Under the pieces are notes generated by a model, which was not told where the DNA came from, did no database searches, and saw only the letters and a list, made by a program, of their open reading frames with translations. The position numbers were made by a program, and so were the translations under genes. Source: a virus. From it: DNA of 64,000 nt. The stretch covers positions 1-64,000 of IMG/VR virus record IMGVR_UViG_3300035670_000082, one strand, 5' to 3'. The first letter of the stretch is position 1. Each line of letters starts with the position of its first letter. Shown here piece by piece: positions 43,857 to 53,184 of this stretch.

Positions 43857-45611
43857 ATGCCAAATGTTTCATCTCCAACAGTTCAGTCATTTTTGGACAA
43901 ACTCAATGGTGTCCGAGCGACTGGTTCTGGTTGGCAGGCTCGATGCCCATGCAGGAACGACGATGACAATCCATCTCTTTCCATTGGGCAAGGCAATGAC
44001 GGGCGCGTATTAGTCACCTGCCATCGCGGTGGCGGGTGCGATGTGGTGGATATTTGCAAATCGCTGAACATGAAAGTGACTGAGTTGTATCCGCCACGAC
44101 AGGAAGAGCGGAAACTTTCCCTTATCGCGACATACGATTACAGGAACGAAAAGGGTGAGTTGCTTTATCAAAAACAGCGGTTCGTTGACCAATGGAACAA
44201 GAAGACATTCATGCAACGGCGCCCCGACCCAGACAATCCCAAAAAATGGGTGTACTCACTTAACGGTGTCACGAAAGTTTTATATCGACTGCCACAGGTT
44301 TTGAAAGCAAAATCAGACGGCGAGACCATATGGTTGGTCGAAGGAGAGAAAGACGCAGACAATCTCGTAAAACTTGGTTGGTGTGCGACGACACCACCGA
44401 ATGGTGCAGGGAAGTGGCAGGACAATTTCACTGAGACTTTGGCTAACGCAAATGTCTACATCGTTGCTGACAACGATGCCCCCGGACGCGAGCATTCCGA
44501 CCATGTGGCGAGCGTATTGCGTGATGCGGGGTGCTCCGTTATTCAGTGGGTTCCGCCAGCGAAATACAAAGATGTTTCCGACTTGCTAGCCGATGGTGGC
44601 TCACTTAATGACCTCTTGGAGTCAAAAGATGCAGAGCCTCTAACTGAGTCTGAGGCAAAAGAAGAAGAATCCGAGGAGCAAGACGAAATAGCGGTGGAAG
44701 AAGCGACCAGTTCGCTTGCGTCTGTCGCTCAGCAGGTGACAAAAGTTCTTTTGCGTGATGACCTATCTGAGGATACCCGTATCGCGCGGGCGTCAATGCT
44801 TCTTAATCAAATAAACACCGAAAACGATTACGACAAGGGTCGTTTGGTCAATTGGCAAGAATTTTTGGGTGAGTCTGCTGATGAAAGTTATGATTGGGTA
44901 ATTCCGCAACTTGTTGAGCGAGGCGAACGAATAATGGTCGTCGCAGCCGAAGGTGTCGGAAAAACGATGCTCGCCAGACAGGTCGCCATTTGTGCTTCCG
45001 CTGGTTTGCATCCCTTCAATTTTTCTCGAATCAAACCAATCAGGACTTTGACGATAGACCTAGAAAACCCTGAGAGAATCATCCGTAGAACATCGGCGAA
45101 TATTATGGGTGCGGCTGTCAGGTTCGGTCATGTCAAATCAGTCGACGCTCATATTCTCATCAAGCCTGCTGGACTGAATCTATTGACGGCGAAAGACCGT
45201 CTTGTCGTTGAAGAAGCGGTTGAGACCATTAAGCCCGACATGCTGTTCATCGGACCTATCTACAAGTCGTTCATCGACCCAGGTGGACGAACATCTGAGG
45301 CTGTTGCGGTTGAGGTCGCTCGGTATTTTGACATGATTCGCGACTACTACAACTGCACGCTTTGGCTTGAGCACCACGCCCCCCTCGGTACTTCTATGAG
45401 TACAAGGGATTTGCGTCCGTTTGGGTCTGCGGTTTGGTCGCGGTGGCCAGAGTTCGGTTTGGCTTTACACCCTGATGCGACTGCTGTTGGTGAATATGTT
45501 TACGATGTCCGCCATTTCCGTGGTGCCCGTGATGAGCGACCATTCCCGACTAAACTTAAGAGAGGGAAAGTTTTCCCGTTTGAACTGCTTGATTTGAGAG
45601 AACCAATATGA
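43857..45611 (+). CDS. Primase-helicase (TOPRIM plus RecA-like)
   Basis: 584 residues. An N-terminal zinc site (Cys 30, 32, 55, 61), TOPRIM core LVEGEKDADNL (161-170) and VADNDAPG (203-210), then an acidic linker (about 260-285) and a RepA/AAA-25 type RecA domain with Walker A AAEGVGKT (363-370) and TIDLENPE. This arrangement makes primers and unwinds DNA at the fork. It sits between WhiB and an HTH protein in one operon. Confidence 0.9.
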   Translation: MPNVSSPTVQSFLDKLNGVRATGSGWQARCPCRNDDDNPSLSIGQGNDGRVLVTCHRGGGCDVVDICKSLNMKVTELYPPRQEERKLSLIATYDYRNEKGELLYQKQRFVDQWNKKTFMQRRPDPDNPKKWVYSLNGVTKVLYRLPQVLKAKSDGETIWLVEGEKDADNLVKLGWCATTPPNGAGKWQDNFTETLANANVYIVADNDAPGREHSDHVASVLRDAGCSVIQWVPPAKYKDVSDLLADGGSLNDLLESKDAEPLTESEAKEEESEEQDEIAVEEATSSLASVAQQVTKVLLRDDLSEDTRIARASMLLNQINTENDYDKGRLVNWQEFLGESADESYDWVIPQLVERGERIMVVAAEGVGKTMLARQVAICASAGLHPFNFSRIKPIRTLTIDLENPERIIRRTSANIMGAAVRFGHVKSVDAHILIKPAGLNLLTAKDRLVVEEAVETIKPDMLFIGPIYKSFIDPGGRTSEAVAVEVARYFDMIRDYYNCTLWLEHHAPLGTSMSTRDLRPFGSAVWSRWPEFGLALHPDATAVGEYVYDVRHFRGARDERPFPTKLKRGKVFPFELLDLREPI

Positions 45612-46240
45612 CAGAAAAAGGTTTGACTCGGGAGTTTCTCGCCGAGCGTGATGTGCGTATTTTCAAGATGCGTCAGGCGGGTGTGCCTATTGCGGAGATT
45701 TCGCGTCGTTTTGGCATGACCAACAATGCTGTACACGGCTCTATTAGGCGTCAGTTGGGTAAGTTGAGTCAGGAAGCCCTCCTCGCCTATCCAGAGGTCT
45801 TACAGATGGAACTGGAGCGTCTGGACGCCCTTCAGAGCGCAATCTGGCCGCTCACGCAACACCGAAAAGTGAAAATGGATGACGGCACCGAGGTTGCGAT
45901 GGAACCAGACATTAAGGCGGTGTCAACGGTTCTCGCAATTATTGACCGTCGTGCTCGTCTGTTGGGTATGGAGCAGTCCAATGTCAATGTAAATATGCAA
46001 ACTTTCGGCAATCCGTCAGAGCAGAATCTTCGGGCTGTTTTGGCTGGCGCTCCCGGCGTCAAGGAATCGTCGAAGTTTGACCCCGAGACTGAGGCTAAGA
46101 AGTTGTTGTCGATTATGCGTGATGCTGGTGTTATTTCTGATAGTGCGCTTACTGGCTTGTTGGGAAATATGCCTGCGTTGACGGAGGGCGACGGAGACGA
46201 AGAGGAAAAACCTGAGGGTGAGGCAAGTCACACGACTTAG
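45608..46240 (+). CDS. HTH protein, possible terminase small subunit
   Basis: 210 residues. RDVRIFKMRQAGVPIAEISR and RFGMTNNAVHGSIRRQL form a helix-turn-helix like sigma region 4 or terminase small subunits. The middle is a helical dimerisation-like region (LQMELERLDALQSAIWPLTQ) and the tail is acidic (EGDGDEEEKPEG). A terminase small subunit fits best by layout, but no large subunit is next to it, so a regulator is possible. Confidence 0.65.
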   Translation: MTEKGLTREFLAERDVRIFKMRQAGVPIAEISRRFGMTNNAVHGSIRRQLGKLSQEALLAYPEVLQMELERLDALQSAIWPLTQHRKVKMDDGTEVAMEPDIKAVSTVLAIIDRRARLLGMEQSNVNVNMQTFGNPSEQNLRAVLAGAPGVKESSKFDPETEAKKLLSIMRDAGVISDSALTGLLGNMPALTEGDGDEEEKPEGEASHTT

Positions 46241-46440
46241 TGCGTCTGCGCACAAGCATATTGTTTACAATATTCGGCATGCTCTTATCGCTTATAACAA
46301 TAATTTTTGCTGGTTTGCTTTTCCACTTTGCGGTTCTGAACAGGTCTGTTGAAGATTACGAAGGATATGGCTTGCGTGAAAACAAAGCAAGCAAACCTGT
46401 TTTGGAAGAGAAATATTTTTCAGGACCTAACTGGTTCTAA
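46240..46440 (+). CDS. Small membrane protein, 66 residues
   Basis: One long hydrophobic helix (FTIFGMLLSLITIIFAGLLF) near the N-terminus, then a charged outer part. GTG start overlaps the upstream stop; an ATG at 46279 would cut off half the helix. Function is unknown. Confidence 0.65.
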   Translation: MRLRTSILFTIFGMLLSLITIIFAGLLFHFAVLNRSVEDYEGYGLRENKASKPVLEEKYFSGPNWF

Positions 46441-46441
46441 A

Positions 46442-47260
46442 TTACACCCCAAAATCTGTGTTGATTACGGGGTGTGGTTGGTTCATCATTTCCGATTTCG
46501 GCGGCAGTTTTTCAACCAGCAACAATCTGAGCATCCACCTGTCTGTTCCGTCGTATCGCGGCTGGAAAGGTTTGCGACCATGAACCAACTTTCTGTTGTT
46601 GATGATGAAAACATCACCAGATTCGAGCGCAATTTCCCTCGTTTTTGATTCCACCACATACCTCAAAGCACGAAGAGCACGCTCCGCGACAGCGTTTTCG
46701 CCCGTCATCAAATCATCGTCGTAACACAACTCCAATCCGTTCGAACCGTCTTCCAAAATAGGCAGACGAATCATTCTGTGTTTCTCTCCGTTGCGCCTAA
46801 AACTTTCGTCTGTGGTCGTAAAAAACTGTGGTTTGCGCAATTCCAGAATCGTCTCATTATCCAAATCACGCAAAATGTCACTGCAAAGCGCATAAGTGGT
46901 GAACGCGTTTTCATCTCCACGCAAACACATCAGGATAATCCAGTCAGGCTTATAAGGGTGAAACGCTGTCTCTGTGTGGAGTTTGAGAATCGTCTTTGAC
47001 GACGAAGACATTTGCGAATACTCGGTTTTGGGATTAGGGAGAACATGTTGTATGAGACGACCGTTTTGTTCCTGTGCATACCCGACTGGAATTCCGTAGT
47101 GTGCACCAAATTTCAAAAGCAACTTGCGTGCCTGTTCCACAACATCATCACTTGGTGGAACCGTTGGGGTGGGTGGTATGTGCCCTATCTCTGCATCTTT
47201 CACCAACACAAATGATGGCTGTGCATCATGATGGTCAAGAATCGCTATTCGGCGTTCCAT
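46442..47260 (-). CDS. Fe(II)/2-oxoglutarate oxygenase, clavaminate synthase/VioC-like
   Basis: 272 residues. The HxE iron site is HTE at 95-97 (LKLHTETAF), the distal His is H227 in KLVHGRKPFQPRYDGTDRW, and the 2-oxoglutarate Arg would be R241, 14 residues later as in VioC. This family hydroxylates free or carrier-bound amino acids (Asn, Arg) in antibiotic pathways. It is unusual in a phage. Not in an operon with a carrier protein; the substrate is unknown. Confidence 0.85.
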   Translation of the reverse strand: MERRIAILDHHDAQPSFVLVKDAEIGHIPPTPTVPPSDDVVEQARKLLLKFGAHYGIPVGYAQEQNGRLIQHVLPNPKTEYSQMSSSSKTILKLHTETAFHPYKPDWIILMCLRGDENAFTTYALCSDILRDLDNETILELRKPQFFTTTDESFRRNGEKHRMIRLPILEDGSNGLELCYDDDLMTGENAVAERALRALRYVVESKTREIALESGDVFIINNRKLVHGRKPFQPRYDGTDRWMLRLLLVEKLPPKSEMMNQPHPVINTDFGV

Positions 47261-47447
47261 CTCTCTTCTCTTTTTTGTTTGCACGCGTTCTCGGCATGTC
47301 GTGGGTTCTGAGGGGGTGACCGTACGGCAAGCGAGTGCGTTTCTTGCCAGCCTTGGTGCCGGGGACGGTTTCAGTCTGCCCAGTCAAATAGTTGAACCGA
47401 ACTCTTTGCTGTGCGCCGCGTGTGACGCGCTTGTTTTTCTTGCCCAT
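47235..47447 (-). CDS. Small basic protein, 70 residues
   Basis: MGKKNKRVTRGAQQRVRFNY, then LTGQTETVPGTKAGKKRTRL, a Lys/Arg-rich tail-like sequence. Likely nucleic-acid associated. Overlaps the oxygenase start by 26 bases and is coupled to the MazG gene upstream. Confidence 0.65.
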   Translation of the reverse strand: MGKKNKRVTRGAQQRVRFNYLTGQTETVPGTKAGKKRTRLPYGHPLRTHDMPRTRANKKEKRDGTPNSDS

Positions 47448-47773
47448 TATCTATTGTCCCCGCTTCCCTTAAGGGTATTCGCCTCTTTGCGCAAAGCAAG
47501 TTTGTCCACATTGCGGTTAGCCACAACCCCGAGATTTGATTTGAGGACAGTGCACATCTGTGCGATATACCAAAGGACATCACCAAGTTCTAATTCCAGC
47601 GCATCAACCAATTCTGTGGTGAGTTCTGAACCGTGGTCGCGGATAATCTTCTTAACTTTTCCTGCCACTTCTCCAGCCTCAGACACGAGACCAAGCGATA
47701 GATACTCAAGAGCCTTATCTGTCGGATAAATCGCAGTATGCCCTGTCCGCCACTGATAGTTTGCAAAGTCCAT
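47447..47773 (-). CDS. MazG-like nucleotide pyrophosphohydrolase
   Basis: 108 residues from ATG 47773 (AGGACAAGACAAA before it; 47791 is also possible). DFANYQWRTGHTAIYPTDKA, then LVSEAGEVAGKVKKIIRDHG (ExxE) and ELGDVLWYIAQM (ExxD) are the MazG metal-binding helices. Phage MazG proteins clean nucleotide pools or lower ppGpp. It lies next to a 2-oxoglutarate oxygenase and not far from the RNR. Confidence 0.9.
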   Translation of the reverse strand: MDFANYQWRTGHTAIYPTDKALEYLSLGLVSEAGEVAGKVKKIIRDHGSELTTELVDALELELGDVLWYIAQMCTVLKSNLGVVANRNVDKLALRKEANTLKGSGDNR

Positions 47774-47798
47774 TTTGTCTTGTCCTACCATTTCGTTC

Positions 47799-48431
47799 TC
47801 ACAAATCGTCTCGATAAAAAATGTCAAAACCTATGTCGTGTATTTCGTCAGCCAAAGTCTCAAAGTAAACATCTTTTGCATCAGTGAATTTGGCACTGTG
47901 GTAAGCAAGTTTCAGTGAAGCGTTTAGCGTCGCGGCATATGTTAGGTCGCGCATGACATCCAGAGCGGAATACCAGAGCGCGTCCCCAAATTGTACTTGT
48001 TTTCCCAAAAGTATTTTGTAAGGCACTGATATAAAGATAGGTACATCTGAGCCAAGTTGAGTAAATGATAGACATTCTGTTACTGGGGAGTTGGGCTGGG
48101 CGAACAGTTTTGCCAAATCCTGATTTTTGGTTTCGGAGGGTTTCAGGGAGCAATACCCCTCCGCTATGAATGTGAAGGAATCGACACCCCAACCCTGACG
48201 CTTGATACAGGCAGCCTTTGTGAGGCGCTCCAGACGCTCATCTCTGTCCAAATTGTGGGTTGATGTGAGTTGGAGAATTGACACCAATTTCGCCCCTTTC
48301 CAACAAAACAGGTTTATGTTCATGTCTTCCCCGATACCGCCCTCGCTAACTGTCGCCTGTTTAGCCAGTTTTATGGCTTCAACTGCAAGTGCGACCTTGT
48401 CTAAATCGGTCTCGTATACGCCTGTTTCCAT
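47799..48431 (-). CDS. Hypothetical protein, 210 residues
   Basis: Start ATG 48431, with TATTTT 7 nt upstream. N-terminal helix (LDKVALAVEAIKLAKQATVS), beta region (DMNINLFCWKGAKLVSILQL, then WGVDSFTFIAEGYCSLKP), helical end. The N-terminal helix and strands recall phage proteins near nucleotide enzymes. No family is recognised. Confidence 0.75.
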   Translation of the reverse strand: METGVYETDLDKVALAVEAIKLAKQATVSEGGIGEDMNINLFCWKGAKLVSILQLTSTHNLDRDERLERLTKAACIKRQGWGVDSFTFIAEGYCSLKPSETKNQDLAKLFAQPNSPVTECLSFTQLGSDVPIFISVPYKILLGKQVQFGDALWYSALDVMRDLTYAATLNASLKLAYHSAKFTDAKDVYFETLADEIHDIGFDIFYRDDL

Positions 48432-48507
48432 CACCCCCAAAATAGCCTATTTGGTGTTGTTCCAAGGGTTGCATTGGGGCGTCGTGTCATCTACTAGTGT
48501 TTCGGGT

Positions 48508-48780
48508 ATGGCACAAAAGAAGAAAACCACCAACAAGAAAACCAACAAAAAGACCTCTTCGGTGAAGAAGACTTCCACAAAGTCTGCCTCTGCCAAGAAG
48601 AAGAGCGTTGCATCAACAAAGAAGGACATTGAAGACGCTGCCGTGGCGGTTGCCTCGGCGGTCGCAGAGGCTGCTCCAGCAGTGGAGAAGGCGTTTGAGT
48701 CGGTCGTCGTGTACGCGAACGACATCAAGTCCTCTTCGGTGAGACAGCGTGTCCTTGCATGGTTCAAGAGGGGTCGCTAG
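48508..48780 (+). CDS. Lys/Ala-rich histone-like protein, 90 residues
   Basis: Start ATG 48508, TAGTGT 7 nt upstream. KKKTTNKKTNKKTSSVKKTS and then KSASAKKKSV form a tail like that of actinobacterial HupB/Lsr2-type or histone H1-like proteins; then an Ala/Val-rich helix (EDAAVAVASAVAEAAPAVEK). Low complexity. Probably DNA-compacting or a chaperone tail. Confidence 0.7.
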   Translation: MAQKKKTTNKKTNKKTSSVKKTSTKSASAKKKSVASTKKDIEDAAVAVASAVAEAAPAVEKAFESVVVYANDIKSSSVRQRVLAWFKRGR

Positions 48781-48791
48781 ACTTCTCCCCC

Positions 48792-50144
48792 GTGACAGGG
48801 GAACAAAACTTGAACCCGAAAATCCTGATAGGTGATGTTCGGGAAACATTGAAGTCGCTTCCTGATGGAAGCGTTCATTGTGTTATCACGTCTCCCCCCT
48901 ATTGGGGTTTGCGGGATTACGGAACAGCAAAGTGGATAGGTGGAGACCCGTCTTGTTCGCATAAGCGAGACAGCAAGTTCAGCGAAAGTTGCTCGACGGG
49001 TCAAAGAAACCTAGAGGGCGCAATCGGGGACGGTATATACAAAACGATATGTAAAAGATGTGGCGCCACCCGCGAGGACAGTCAACTAGGGCTTGAACCG
49101 ACGTTTGATGAATATGTCAAAGACATGGTCGGTGTTTTTGCTGAAATTTGGCGTGTCTTGCGAGACGATGGGACACTGTGGCTGAACCTCGGAGATTCGT
49201 ATGCTGGCAGTAACGGCAACGGCTACAAGCAGTCGATTGCTTCAACGAACGCTTCAAACGCGGGCGGCGATAACGAAGATTTTCGCGCAAAGATAGGTCG
49301 CGACGACGGACACCTAAAACCCAAAGACCTTGTCGGCATCCCGTGGAGAGTGGCTCTAGCGCTCCAAGAAGCAGGCTGGTATCTACGGCAAGATATTATT
49401 TGGCATAAGCCGAACCCGATGCCAGAATCAGTTTTGGACAGATGCACCAAGGCTCATGAATACATCTTTCTTTTGACAAAGAAACCTAGATACTTTTTTG
49501 ATTCCGAATCAATCAAAGAACCCGCAGTTTACGCTTTCGACGACAGAGGCTCCAGAGCAGATAAGCGACGCGGGGTAATCAGCAACTCAATGAATGGCAC
49601 AACTGGCGCGACAAGAAACAAACGCTCAGTTTGGTCAGTGACAACGAAACCATTCAAAGAAGCACATTTCGCGACATTCCCAACAGACTTGGTTGAGCCT
49701 TGCATCAAGGCAGGAACATCCGAACACGGATGTTGCGCCCTGTGTCTGTCGCCTTACCATCGAGTTGTGGAGCGCAAGCGCATTTCGCGAAGTGAATTAC
49801 CCGAGGACGACCCACGGTACCGCCCGAATAATTACGATGGGGCATACGCGGAAATCAACGGCAAAGGAGACGCTGGGTATACGCATACGGAAACAAAGGG
49901 ATGGGAGAAGAGTTGTGACTGTGCGACAGAAGAAATTGTTCCCTGCACTGTTCTTGACCCGTTCTTTGGGTCTGGTACGACTGGTGTTGTGGCGATGCGT
50001 TTGGGTCGCGACTATCGCGGTTGTGAACTCAATCCAGAATATGCGGGAATCGCAACGCGCAGACTAGACAAAGAACTCGAAGACATCGCTCTGCGTAAAG
50101 CGACGGAACAACTTAGTTTGTTTGATGAGGCTTCAAAGAAGTAG
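48792..50144 (+). CDS. DNA methyltransferase with zinc inserts
   Basis: About 450 residues. Motif IV ITSPPYWGLRDYG near residues 32-44 and motif I DPFFGSGTTGVVAM near 385-398 place it in the beta class (N4-cytosine or N6-adenine). Inserts carry CKRCGATREDS and HGCCALC, likely zinc sites. The first in-frame ATG is at 48759, inside the previous gene; GTG 48792 seems a better start. The 3' end overlaps the convergent gene by 32 bases. It would modify phage or host DNA. Confidence 0.85.
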   Translation: MTGEQNLNPKILIGDVRETLKSLPDGSVHCVITSPPYWGLRDYGTAKWIGGDPSCSHKRDSKFSESCSTGQRNLEGAIGDGIYKTICKRCGATREDSQLGLEPTFDEYVKDMVGVFAEIWRVLRDDGTLWLNLGDSYAGSNGNGYKQSIASTNASNAGGDNEDFRAKIGRDDGHLKPKDLVGIPWRVALALQEAGWYLRQDIIWHKPNPMPESVLDRCTKAHEYIFLLTKKPRYFFDSESIKEPAVYAFDDRGSRADKRRGVISNSMNGTTGATRNKRSVWSVTTKPFKEAHFATFPTDLVEPCIKAGTSEHGCCALCLSPYHRVVERKRISRSELPEDDPRYRPNNYDGAYAEINGKGDAGYTHTETKGWEKSCDCATEEIVPCTVLDPFFGSGTTGVVAMRLGRDYRGCELNPEYAGIATRRLDKELEDIALRKATEQLSLFDEASKK

Positions 50145-50511
50145 TTTCTGGCAGATTTATAGAAATTTCTATTCTGTCCGCAAGCCGAAGAAGCACTTTT
50201 TGTGCTTGTTCCGATGTATGGGTTTCCGCCCATACGGATGGGTCTTCCCCTAGCACCGCCTCGATGTATTCGTAGGCGACTTTAACCTTCCCCAAATTTA
50301 TTGGGGGGACATTCGTATCTTCTGCATCTTCAAACCCTGATGCCAAAAGTTTTTCTGATGCACCACACGCGAGAAGAAGAGCGCCATAAAAGTCAACTTG
50401 TTTTGTGTATGGGTCGTACGGAAGAACATGCGTGAATCCATGTTCGCTGATTATTTCAGCAGTTTTCCGATAAATCTCGTGGACTTTTGCGTCCTTCAGG
50501 CAGTACAGCAT
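50113..50511 (-). CDS. Hypothetical protein, 132 residues
   Basis: ATG 50511 (TGATG context, just behind the RNR stop). Helical (VHEIYRKTAEIISEHGFTHV, then FYGALLLACGASEKLLASGF). The segment HGFTHV...GALLLACG recalls DUF6197, but the match is loose. Likely co-transcribed with the RNR gene. Confidence 0.7.
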   Translation of the reverse strand: MLYCLKDAKVHEIYRKTAEIISEHGFTHVLPYDPYTKQVDFYGALLLACGASEKLLASGFEDAEDTNVPPINLGKVKVAYEYIEAVLGEDPSVWAETHTSEQAQKVLLRLADRIEISINLPETTSLKPHQTN

Positions 50512-50513
50512 CA

Positions 50514-52445
50514 CTACTTGATTGGACAAGCCCCCGAAGCGCATGCGTCGATATCCAAATCTTCTCCCGATATCGGCGTAAGGGCAACACTCAGGTCAAT
50601 TTTTGAGACCATTTGGTTGTAGTGCTCTTCCGTGCACGCCTCGTAAGGGGGTAGCGGGAAGTTGTGGTCGCTGTGGAGAAGGAATGATACCGATTTGATA
50701 CCATCGTCGTAGTTCTTGGAAAGCCATTCCTTGATGGAGTCAAGTTCTTCTTTGCGGTAGTAAACGGTGACTGAAACGGCATTGTCAGCCCATACCGTCT
50801 GCATTTTTTTGACCCATTCCAACTGTTCAATGGCTGTCATGTTTTCTGCGAGGACAGCGCCCTGTGGTGATTTGCAGGGGAATTCGACCACATATTTGGT
50901 GTGGTCTTCCCGACCGTCGAGACCGATATCCCACACGACCTTATGCCCCCGTTTGCGCAGGTTGTCCACAAGCGGGTCGGCTGCGCCGAAACGCACTCTA
51001 CGGATGTAGAACGGCGCGAACGCTGGATGCACACCCGGAGTGACACCTGGCAGTAGGGAAAGTGTTCCAGATGGCTGAACCGTCGTAAGCCTCACCGAAC
51101 GGGGGAAACCGTGTTTCTGTGAATACTCTTGGTCGAGTTTGTCCAACGCTTCATACGCATCGGAAAGCCAAGAAATTTGTTCGTCATTGCATTGAAGAAT
51201 CCCTGTAATGCTTTGCCCAAGTCGAGCATTTTTGTTCACAATTTCTGTTGTCTTTTCATACGGATACGAAAGGCGTGTTATCTGCTTTTGGAGCATGTAA
51301 AGAAGGCGCGATATTTCCTTCAACTGTTTCAATGACTCCACATTCGGCAGGAAGATAGTCGCAAGGTTGCATGACTCGCCGTCCCCAAGCCCAATTTCTG
51401 CGCAAGGATTGAATCCCTCAATGCTGTTGTCGGGTCGGACATCGCCAAGGCGACCATGCTTCCGAGCAAGACGCCTGTTCACGAGTCCGTAAGGTTCCCC
51501 GTTACCTGTGTACCCCTTCCAGAGTTCTGGCATGATGTGGTCGTAGTAGTCGGCGTAAATGCTGTTGTTGCTGTTGGCACGCCAAGCGGGGATGTCGCCG
51601 TTAGCCCAATTTTTTGCACGAAGGAAAAGGACATCGTCGGGGTCGCCGATGGCAATCTGCGCAGACCTTCGGGATGAACCTGAGACGACAATCCGACCGA
51701 TGATGTTGCAAATATCTAGAACATCTACTGACCGCAACTTTTTCCCTTCGCGGTTTCTCATCACCTTGCAGATATCTTCGATGCCGTCAACGAGCGCCCC
51801 CGGTCCGCTGGCGGTGCCACCGAAGGTTTTGAGTGGTGCACCGAATTCGCGGATGAGAATAGTGGAGTAGGTGAAAGATTTGCCCGTATCGAAGAAAGAC
51901 TTCAATACGCTGTGCAGAAGACGACGCCACCCTTGCCTGCTGTCGGGGACAATGATGTCAGCATCATTGGTTCGCTCGTGCGTGATTTTTACATTGGCGC
52001 GAACTTTGGGCAAGTCGTGAATTTTTGAGCGCTCAACCGAAAAACCCACTCCGCCACCGAGCATCAAGTAATCAAACAAAAGTTCGAAATCTTCAATTCT
52101 TTCAATGTTTGTGAAATAGCAGTTGTTTAGCGAGGACGCGTTGAACTTCTTGATGAGTGGAGTCCCCAACTGCCACAGTGCGCGACCAGAGAAAGAGCAA
52201 CGAAGGTTGTAGACATGGTCGAAGATTGCTTCCAAATCTTTTTGTGTCCACGGCACGCCGATTTCTACCGCTCCGTTTACGCAGCGCGACACGGTTTCAA
52301 TCCATGTTTCGTTTCGTTCAACACCCTCGATTGGGCGAGAGTATGTTCGAAGGTAGACGATTTCCCCAAGTCCACTGAAACCCCAAGGCGGAACCACATT
52401 TCGATACTGCTCCAAAAACTGTGGGGTCAAGCCGACTTTCTCCAT
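50514..52445 (-). CDS. nrdJ: Class II (adenosylcobalamin-dependent) ribonucleotide reductase
   Basis: 643 residues, in the size range of the monomeric class II enzyme. Active-site cysteines appear as NNCYF (Cys 109), FNPCAEI (346-350, Cys 348) and ESCNLATIFLP (Cys 359); the C-terminal CASGACPIK is the redox-shuttle pair. It makes deoxynucleoside triphosphates from ribonucleotides using B12 as radical source. It has no small subunit. Its neighbour is the hypothetical gene at 50113. It fits with the CobS/CobT-like pair at 8.1-10.4 kb. Confidence 0.95.
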   Translation of the reverse strand: MEKVGLTPQFLEQYRNVVPPWGFSGLGEIVYLRTYSRPIEGVERNETWIETVSRCVNGAVEIGVPWTQKDLEAIFDHVYNLRCSFSGRALWQLGTPLIKKFNASSLNNCYFTNIERIEDFELLFDYLMLGGGVGFSVERSKIHDLPKVRANVKITHERTNDADIIVPDSRQGWRRLLHSVLKSFFDTGKSFTYSTILIREFGAPLKTFGGTASGPGALVDGIEDICKVMRNREGKKLRSVDVLDICNIIGRIVVSGSSRRSAQIAIGDPDDVLFLRAKNWANGDIPAWRANSNNSIYADYYDHIMPELWKGYTGNGEPYGLVNRRLARKHGRLGDVRPDNSIEGFNPCAEIGLGDGESCNLATIFLPNVESLKQLKEISRLLYMLQKQITRLSYPYEKTTEIVNKNARLGQSITGILQCNDEQISWLSDAYEALDKLDQEYSQKHGFPRSVRLTTVQPSGTLSLLPGVTPGVHPAFAPFYIRRVRFGAADPLVDNLRKRGHKVVWDIGLDGREDHTKYVVEFPCKSPQGAVLAENMTAIEQLEWVKKMQTVWADNAVSVTVYYRKEELDSIKEWLSKNYDDGIKSVSFLLHSDHNFPLPPYEACTEEHYNQMVSKIDLSVALTPISGEDLDIDACASGACPIK

Positions 52446-52526
52446 GGGGACACTTTTCTTTCTTGTTTGGTTTTGGGAAGAAACTATTTTACCCTAGGCG
52501 GGTGTTTCAGTAAACGGTCTGTCGCG

Positions 52527-52832
52527 CTATTCGATGAGTCCGTTTTCACGCGCAACAGAAATAGGTATTTGTTGACCTTTTCGGAACTTTAAAACTTTTA
52601 TTGTTTGACGACCATAGAGGGTTCGTTCTTCGTACACATCTTCATTGACTATTATTTTGGTTTCGTGGTCTAGGCTCTGAAAAAGACCAACACCAACAAT
52701 GTTTTTATTGTGCAAAGGTTCCGCAGAGTCGTTTGGGCAATCGCCTGTCGGGTGTCCACAAATCGGGCAGGGCTGTCTGTCGGCGCGCAATATTTGGAAT
52801 TCTCCGTATAGGTATTCGGGATTCGTGCTCAC
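52527..52832 (-). CDS. Hypothetical zinc-binding protein, about 101 residues
   Basis: GTG 52832, with TACCAT 6 nt upstream. CPICGHPTGDC holds three Cys in a short zinc motif (with His between). The C-terminal half (LYGRQTIKVLKFRKGQQIPI) is beta-rich. A conserved small phage protein with unknown function. Confidence 0.75.
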   Translation of the reverse strand: MSTNPEYLYGEFQILRADRQPCPICGHPTGDCPNDSAEPLHNKNIVGVGLFQSLDHETKIIVNEDVYEERTLYGRQTIKVLKFRKGQQIPISVARENGLIE

Positions 52833-52856
52833 TTTCAGATGGTAACACAAAAAAAT

Positions 52857-52900
52857 ACCCCACCGCCTCTCGGAAAGGGGTGAGAGAGGCGATGGGGCAG
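52857..52900 (-). terminator. Rho-independent terminator
   Basis: CCCCATCGCCTCTC and GAGAGGCGGTGGGG form a near-perfect stem (CCCCA(C/T)CGCCTCTC both arms), followed on the minus strand by TATTTTTTT. It ends the 52933-53184 gene. Confidence 0.85.
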
Positions 52901-52932
52901 AAACCTTGGTCCGACATCTGCGGACTAGATGT

Positions 52933-53184
52933 TTACTTGTTGTTTTTGGTCTTTACGGAGTACTTGCCCCGTTGGAGTTTGCGAAGTTCCTCTTCATACA
53001 CCTTGGTGAACTCATCGGTGTACTTGTTCTCAAGAACGAACCATGCACGACGCTTCGCTTCCATTCTTTGACGGTTCTCAGCCTTGCGCTGTTCCAAACG
53101 CTCTTTGCGAACATGCTCAGGTAGCGGTTTTCTACCGCGACGGTTTCCGACCTTGTTTCGCATTTTTTCATATGTAGTTGTCAT
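52933..53184 (-). CDS. Small basic helical protein, 83 residues
   Basis: ATG 53184 behind GGAGAAACACAC. Basic and helical (RGRKPLPEHVRKERLEQRKA, then ENRQRMEAKRRAWFVLENKY). Likely DNA/RNA-binding. Divergent from the phosphatase gene. No family is recognised. Confidence 0.75.
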   Translation of the reverse strand: MTTTYEKMRNKVGNRRGRKPLPEHVRKERLEQRKAENRQRMEAKRRAWFVLENKYTDEFTKVYEEELRKLQRGKYSVKTKNNK

